A stretch of 64,000 nucleotides of DNA from contig JNEU01000824.1 in the NCBI GenBank assembly GCA_000697475.1, positions 124,001 to 188,000 of the forward strand. Reading direction: 5' to 3'. Numbering within the stretch: position 1 is the stretch's first letter; every line of letters starts with the position of its first letter. A program made the translations under genes and the position numbers. Positions 61,031-64,000 of the stretch are shown piece by piece. Source of the DNA: Lichtheimia corymbifera B2541. Lineage: Eukaryota; Mucoromycota; Mucoromycetes; Mucorales; Lichtheimiaceae. Under the pieces are notes generated by a model. It had not been told where the DNA came from. It saw only the letters and a program-made list of their open reading frames with translations, and made no database searches.

Positions 61031-61441
61031 ATTGTGTTTGAAAAAGACAAATTGGATCGGGTGAGAAAATTGCTCGATTATATATCTTCGTTTTCATGGG
61101 TTTGAGATCTCTGCTTGAAATAGAATTTTTGGACAAGAACGGCGAAGGAATTTACTTGCATGAAGCGTGTGATAATGGGATTAGTATTGGTCTAAAAGCA
61201 TCATCGGTCTTCTTGCATTCAGGTTTATTAAGCGTAACGCAAATCAAGCGTATGGAGCCGATATCTAACAATTCAGACCTTGCATACGTTGGTGTGGTTT
61301 AGCGGATATCTCGTATGCATGGCTATGGTAGAGCGAAAGATATTATGAAAATAGGGGTATCAATGCATTCATCCTTATTGGCACTGAATCAAGTACAAAG
61401 TAACAGGTTCTATGTTTATATATGCTCTGATCAACAAAGCT

Positions 61442-63123
61442 CTATTCTACACGTCTCTTCTTGTTTTCATTTACAGCTTGGGACATGAGGCTTTCAATCT
61501 CGTCAACCTCCTTGGGAACGGTGGTCAAATTCACATATCCATCCTCGGTGATGAGAAGGTTATCTTCGATACGGACACCACCAACTGACTTGTACTTGTT
61601 CAACATGTCAACGTTGATATATTGGCTGGTCTCAGGAGACTTGACCACGGGGTCAATAATGAAATCGCAAAAGTAGACACCAGGCTCCACGGTCACAACG
61701 TTGCCAGCAGCAAGGGTGCGTCGCATGCGAAGGTAACGATAGCTTGGGCGGTTGATACGCTCAACACCAGCAGGATAACCACCAACATCGTGAACATCCA
61801 AACCAAGCATGTGGCCAACTATGTTGCATGGTTAATTACGTCTTCGTTCTCTTAATCAATTGGTGCTACTTACTGCCATGAGGGAAGAACGCGGCAACAA
61901 CATCCTTTTCCAAGAGAGTCTGCTTGTCACCAACAAGGATACCAGCCTTCAAAAGACCATCGCATGCAACTTGGAGTGCAGTTTCGTGGATCTCTTCCCA
62001 TGCAACACCAGCCTTACACTTGGCGAAACAGGCCTACATTCGATACGACATTCCATTAGCGGGCATGAATAAAGTCACCACGTCAAATAGTTTAAACCTT
62101 ATTACCTTTTGCATCTCAAGGACAATGTTGTAAATAACCTTAGCTTCGGGAGTAAACTTGCCATTGGCAGGGAAGGTGCGGGTGATGTCGGAAGTGTAGT
62201 ACTCATATTCAGCACCAGCGTCGACCAAGATAACATCCGTTGAGTTGATAGTGGCGTTGTTTTTACCATAGTGCAAGGTAGCGGCGTTTTTACCAGCACC
62301 AAAGATGGGCAAATAAGATTGGAAGAAGGCGCCTTGGCGGGTACATTCTTATCCAGTATGAATTAGTATTAGCCTGTATCCTTCCTTCCAAATCATACGA
62401 TTGTAGCTTACCATTGAGGAAGACAGAGTGCAATTCTCTCTCATTCATATCAGGGCGGCATGCTTCCATAACCTACCATTTCATCCGTTAATATGATATA
62501 CAACAAAAAGATCACCTCAATATATACCTTGGCATGGGCATCGGATGAGATCTTGTTCGATTGACGAATAATGTCAACTTCCCAGTCAGCCTTGATAGCA
62601 CGAGCCTCACAGAAAGCAGCATACAACTTCTTCTTATCCTCATCGCCGGCAAGTTTAACACGCTCAGTGTCAAGCAAATCGGTCTTGGCAATAGGGATGG
62701 TGTACACCACATTGGATTCAGCCAAACGCTTGTTGAGATCATCGACATAAAGAGCTTCATCGACATCATACTTGGATTGCAAGGTCTCAAGGCTATCAGG
62801 CAAGCCCATCCAAATCACATCATCAGGATTGACAGCAGGGGCAAACAATTGAATACGTTGGGTAGCAATATCAATGACAACGTGGAAACCAGGTTCGGCA
62901 ACACCTTGAAAGGAAAAAGAATATGCATGAGTTGGTATTGTTGGAATGAGGAGGAGTGTACTTGTATACCTGTCAAATAATAAAAGTTGCTCTCTTGACG
63001 GAATGGGAGCTCGCAATCGGTGTCATCGCGTTCATGGACCACTTGGCCATTGAGGTAAATGGCACCACTGGTTTGACCAAAGTGTTCGAGGATCTTCTTG
63101 ACGTTTTGGCGCGTAGGCAACAT
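61442..63123 (-). CDS. PEPD: Xaa-Pro dipeptidase (prolidase)
   Basis: Cytosolic dimetal peptidase that splits dipeptides ending in proline. Six minus-strand exons (62970-63123, 62528-62904, 62412-62472, 62106-62347, 61874-62033, 61442-61818) encode 456 residues. The N-terminal aminopeptidase-P-like domain (FRQESNFYYLTG) leads to the pita-bread catalytic domain. The metal ligands are in order: both Asp in VDAGAEYEYYTSDITRTFP, His in GIGHMLGLDVHDVGG, Glu in TVEPGVYF and Glu in GGVRIEDNLL. The PTRQNVKKIL start and overall length match PEPD rather than bacterial PepQ. It ends in a basic KKRRVE tail. Confidence 0.94.
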
Positions 63124-63892
63124 GCTTTTGCGTGGGAAAAATATGCGGAAGAGAGGTTGAACAAGAATTTTGCTTGGCCAGAAAATATATTGTGTACACT
63201 TTTGACACCGGTGACACGGGTTTTTGCCTTTGGGACCATGCCAAATACGATGCTGATTAAAGTCTCAGATAATACCTCATGTTGTCAATGCCTACCACCT
63301 TCGATACACATGCATCATTGCTATTTACAACAAGTGCCCAAACCACTACAATATGCATTGGAACATACAAAAGACATCCAGGTAATCCCAAGTCTCTTTA
63401 ATACATGGGCATGTTTAGTAAAGTTGCGTTGAATAAAAGAGCTAATCCCAGCAACTGGGGGAGTTTTTATTGCGGGAGACCCACCTCGGCTTGAGACGAG
63501 CGCTTCTCAATCTCCTCCTTTTGTCCCATCCACGGCATCACATCAAAGTATCTACCTTGTTGGCTGTGATATTATTATGGTGCTAAATTTTTATAGGCAA
63601 GCTGCCTGATGGGTGGTTGTAGCAGTGGTCTCTTGTTGTTGTTATGCCACTGCACGCTTCTTGGTGCACCGAGGCACATTCAAAACTCCAGTTTAGGAGC
63701 AGAATTTGATCCATTGAGATTTTACCTTGTATAGAATGTTAGCTCATTTGGCACTTTTCGGCTCAACTACACCACATCATGGTTTTCGGTTTCCAGTAAC
63801 CATGAAGGATCTTTATGCATAAATGAAAAAGGCAAGTACAATCATCCAAACAATGAAAAAGGTGCTTATTTTAAATATGTGTTAACAATGAA
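63124..63892. other. Intergenic region
   Basis: About 770 bases upstream of the prolidase start. A plus-strand open frame running in from 62956 to 63432 is mainly the antisense of prolidase exon 1 and is not called. No repeat or RNA gene is seen. Confidence 0.35.
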
Positions 63893-64000
63893 TTAAATAG
63901 GCTCCTTATCAGTCAGTACAACCTTGGCATCATCTCTCCTTAGGATCGGCTCCCAGCTTGTACCTTTGTATTCATTTGACATCATTGCACAATAAGACAT
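63893..64000 (-). CDS. 3' end of an unidentified gene (partial)
   Basis: A minus-strand frame stays open from the window edge to TAA at 63893-63895, ending WEPILRRDDAKVVLTDKEPI. An AG just before GTACAAGC (near 63973) could be a splice acceptor. The residues look protein-like but 30 codons are too few to name the gene. The rest lies outside the window. Confidence 0.35.
   Translation of the reverse strand: MSYCAMMSNEYKGTSWEPILRRDDAKVVLTDKEPI

Noticed and set aside
1..64000. CRISPR array, bacterial operons or plasmid features
   Set aside because: The window is eukaryotic. No regularly spaced identical short repeats with unique spacers were seen.

Overview
The window is nuclear DNA of a fungus, most likely one of the Mucoromycota (Mucorales-like). 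Genes are dense and broken by many very short introns (mostly 50-110 nt, GT-AG with a few GC-AG). The proteins are typical fungal and opisthokont orthologues. The spaces between genes are small and A/T-rich. Species cannot be fixed from the sequence alone. Gene models below were built by joining exons by eye at splice sites and checking that every junction keeps frame; codon sums close exactly for all multi-exon genes reported in full.

Left third (0.6-30.7 kb), tightly packed: class V myosin (+); an alpha/beta-hydrolase fused to a tyrosine phosphatase (+); an F-box/LRR protein (+); proteasome beta5 (+); Tom40 (-); an AT-hook/Myb-like DNA-binding protein (+); eIF3b (-); a serine-rich unknown protein (-); a trypsin-like protease with a C-terminal hydrophobic tail (-); a bifunctional lysine-ketoglutarate reductase/saccharopine dehydrogenase with a mitochondrial presequence (-); ESCRT-III Snf7 (+); and a sphingoid-base/diacylglycerol-type lipid kinase (+).

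Middle (30.7-36.2 kb), a gene-poor repeat island. It holds a degenerate tandem array (31.26-32.22 kb), a roughly 400-bp block present twice (32.27 and 34.94 kb), a 419-bp foldback element whose 79-bp inner arms differ at one base, and a head-to-tail repeat of about 192 bp. One weak open frame (32819-33169) lies downstream of a TATA box.

Right part (36.2-64 kb), gene-dense again: an ALKBH1-type dioxygenase and a Yip1-family Golgi membrane protein whose reading frames abut or overlap (-); an insulin-degrading-enzyme/Ste23 metallopeptidase (+); mitochondrial malic enzyme (-) with a 66-bp GA tract just upstream; a membrane-associated alpha/beta-hydrolase-like protein (+); the importin Kap123/importin-4 (+); a RasGEF carrying an N-terminal degenerate Ras-like domain (+); a second F-box-type protein (+); tRNA-Ile(AAU) (-); the U5 snRNP protein Dim1 with a 3-nt exon (+); a possible small gene (-); a prolidase (-); and the 3' end of another gene leaving the window (-).

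The genes form no pathway cluster. They are mostly independent housekeeping genes of transport (myosin, Tom40, Yip1, Snf7, Kap123), protein turnover, RNA splicing, translation and mitochondrial metabolism. The most unusual items are the two domain fusions, the fused lysine enzyme, the overlapping YIPF/ALKBH1 pair, the 3-nt exon, and the repeat island.
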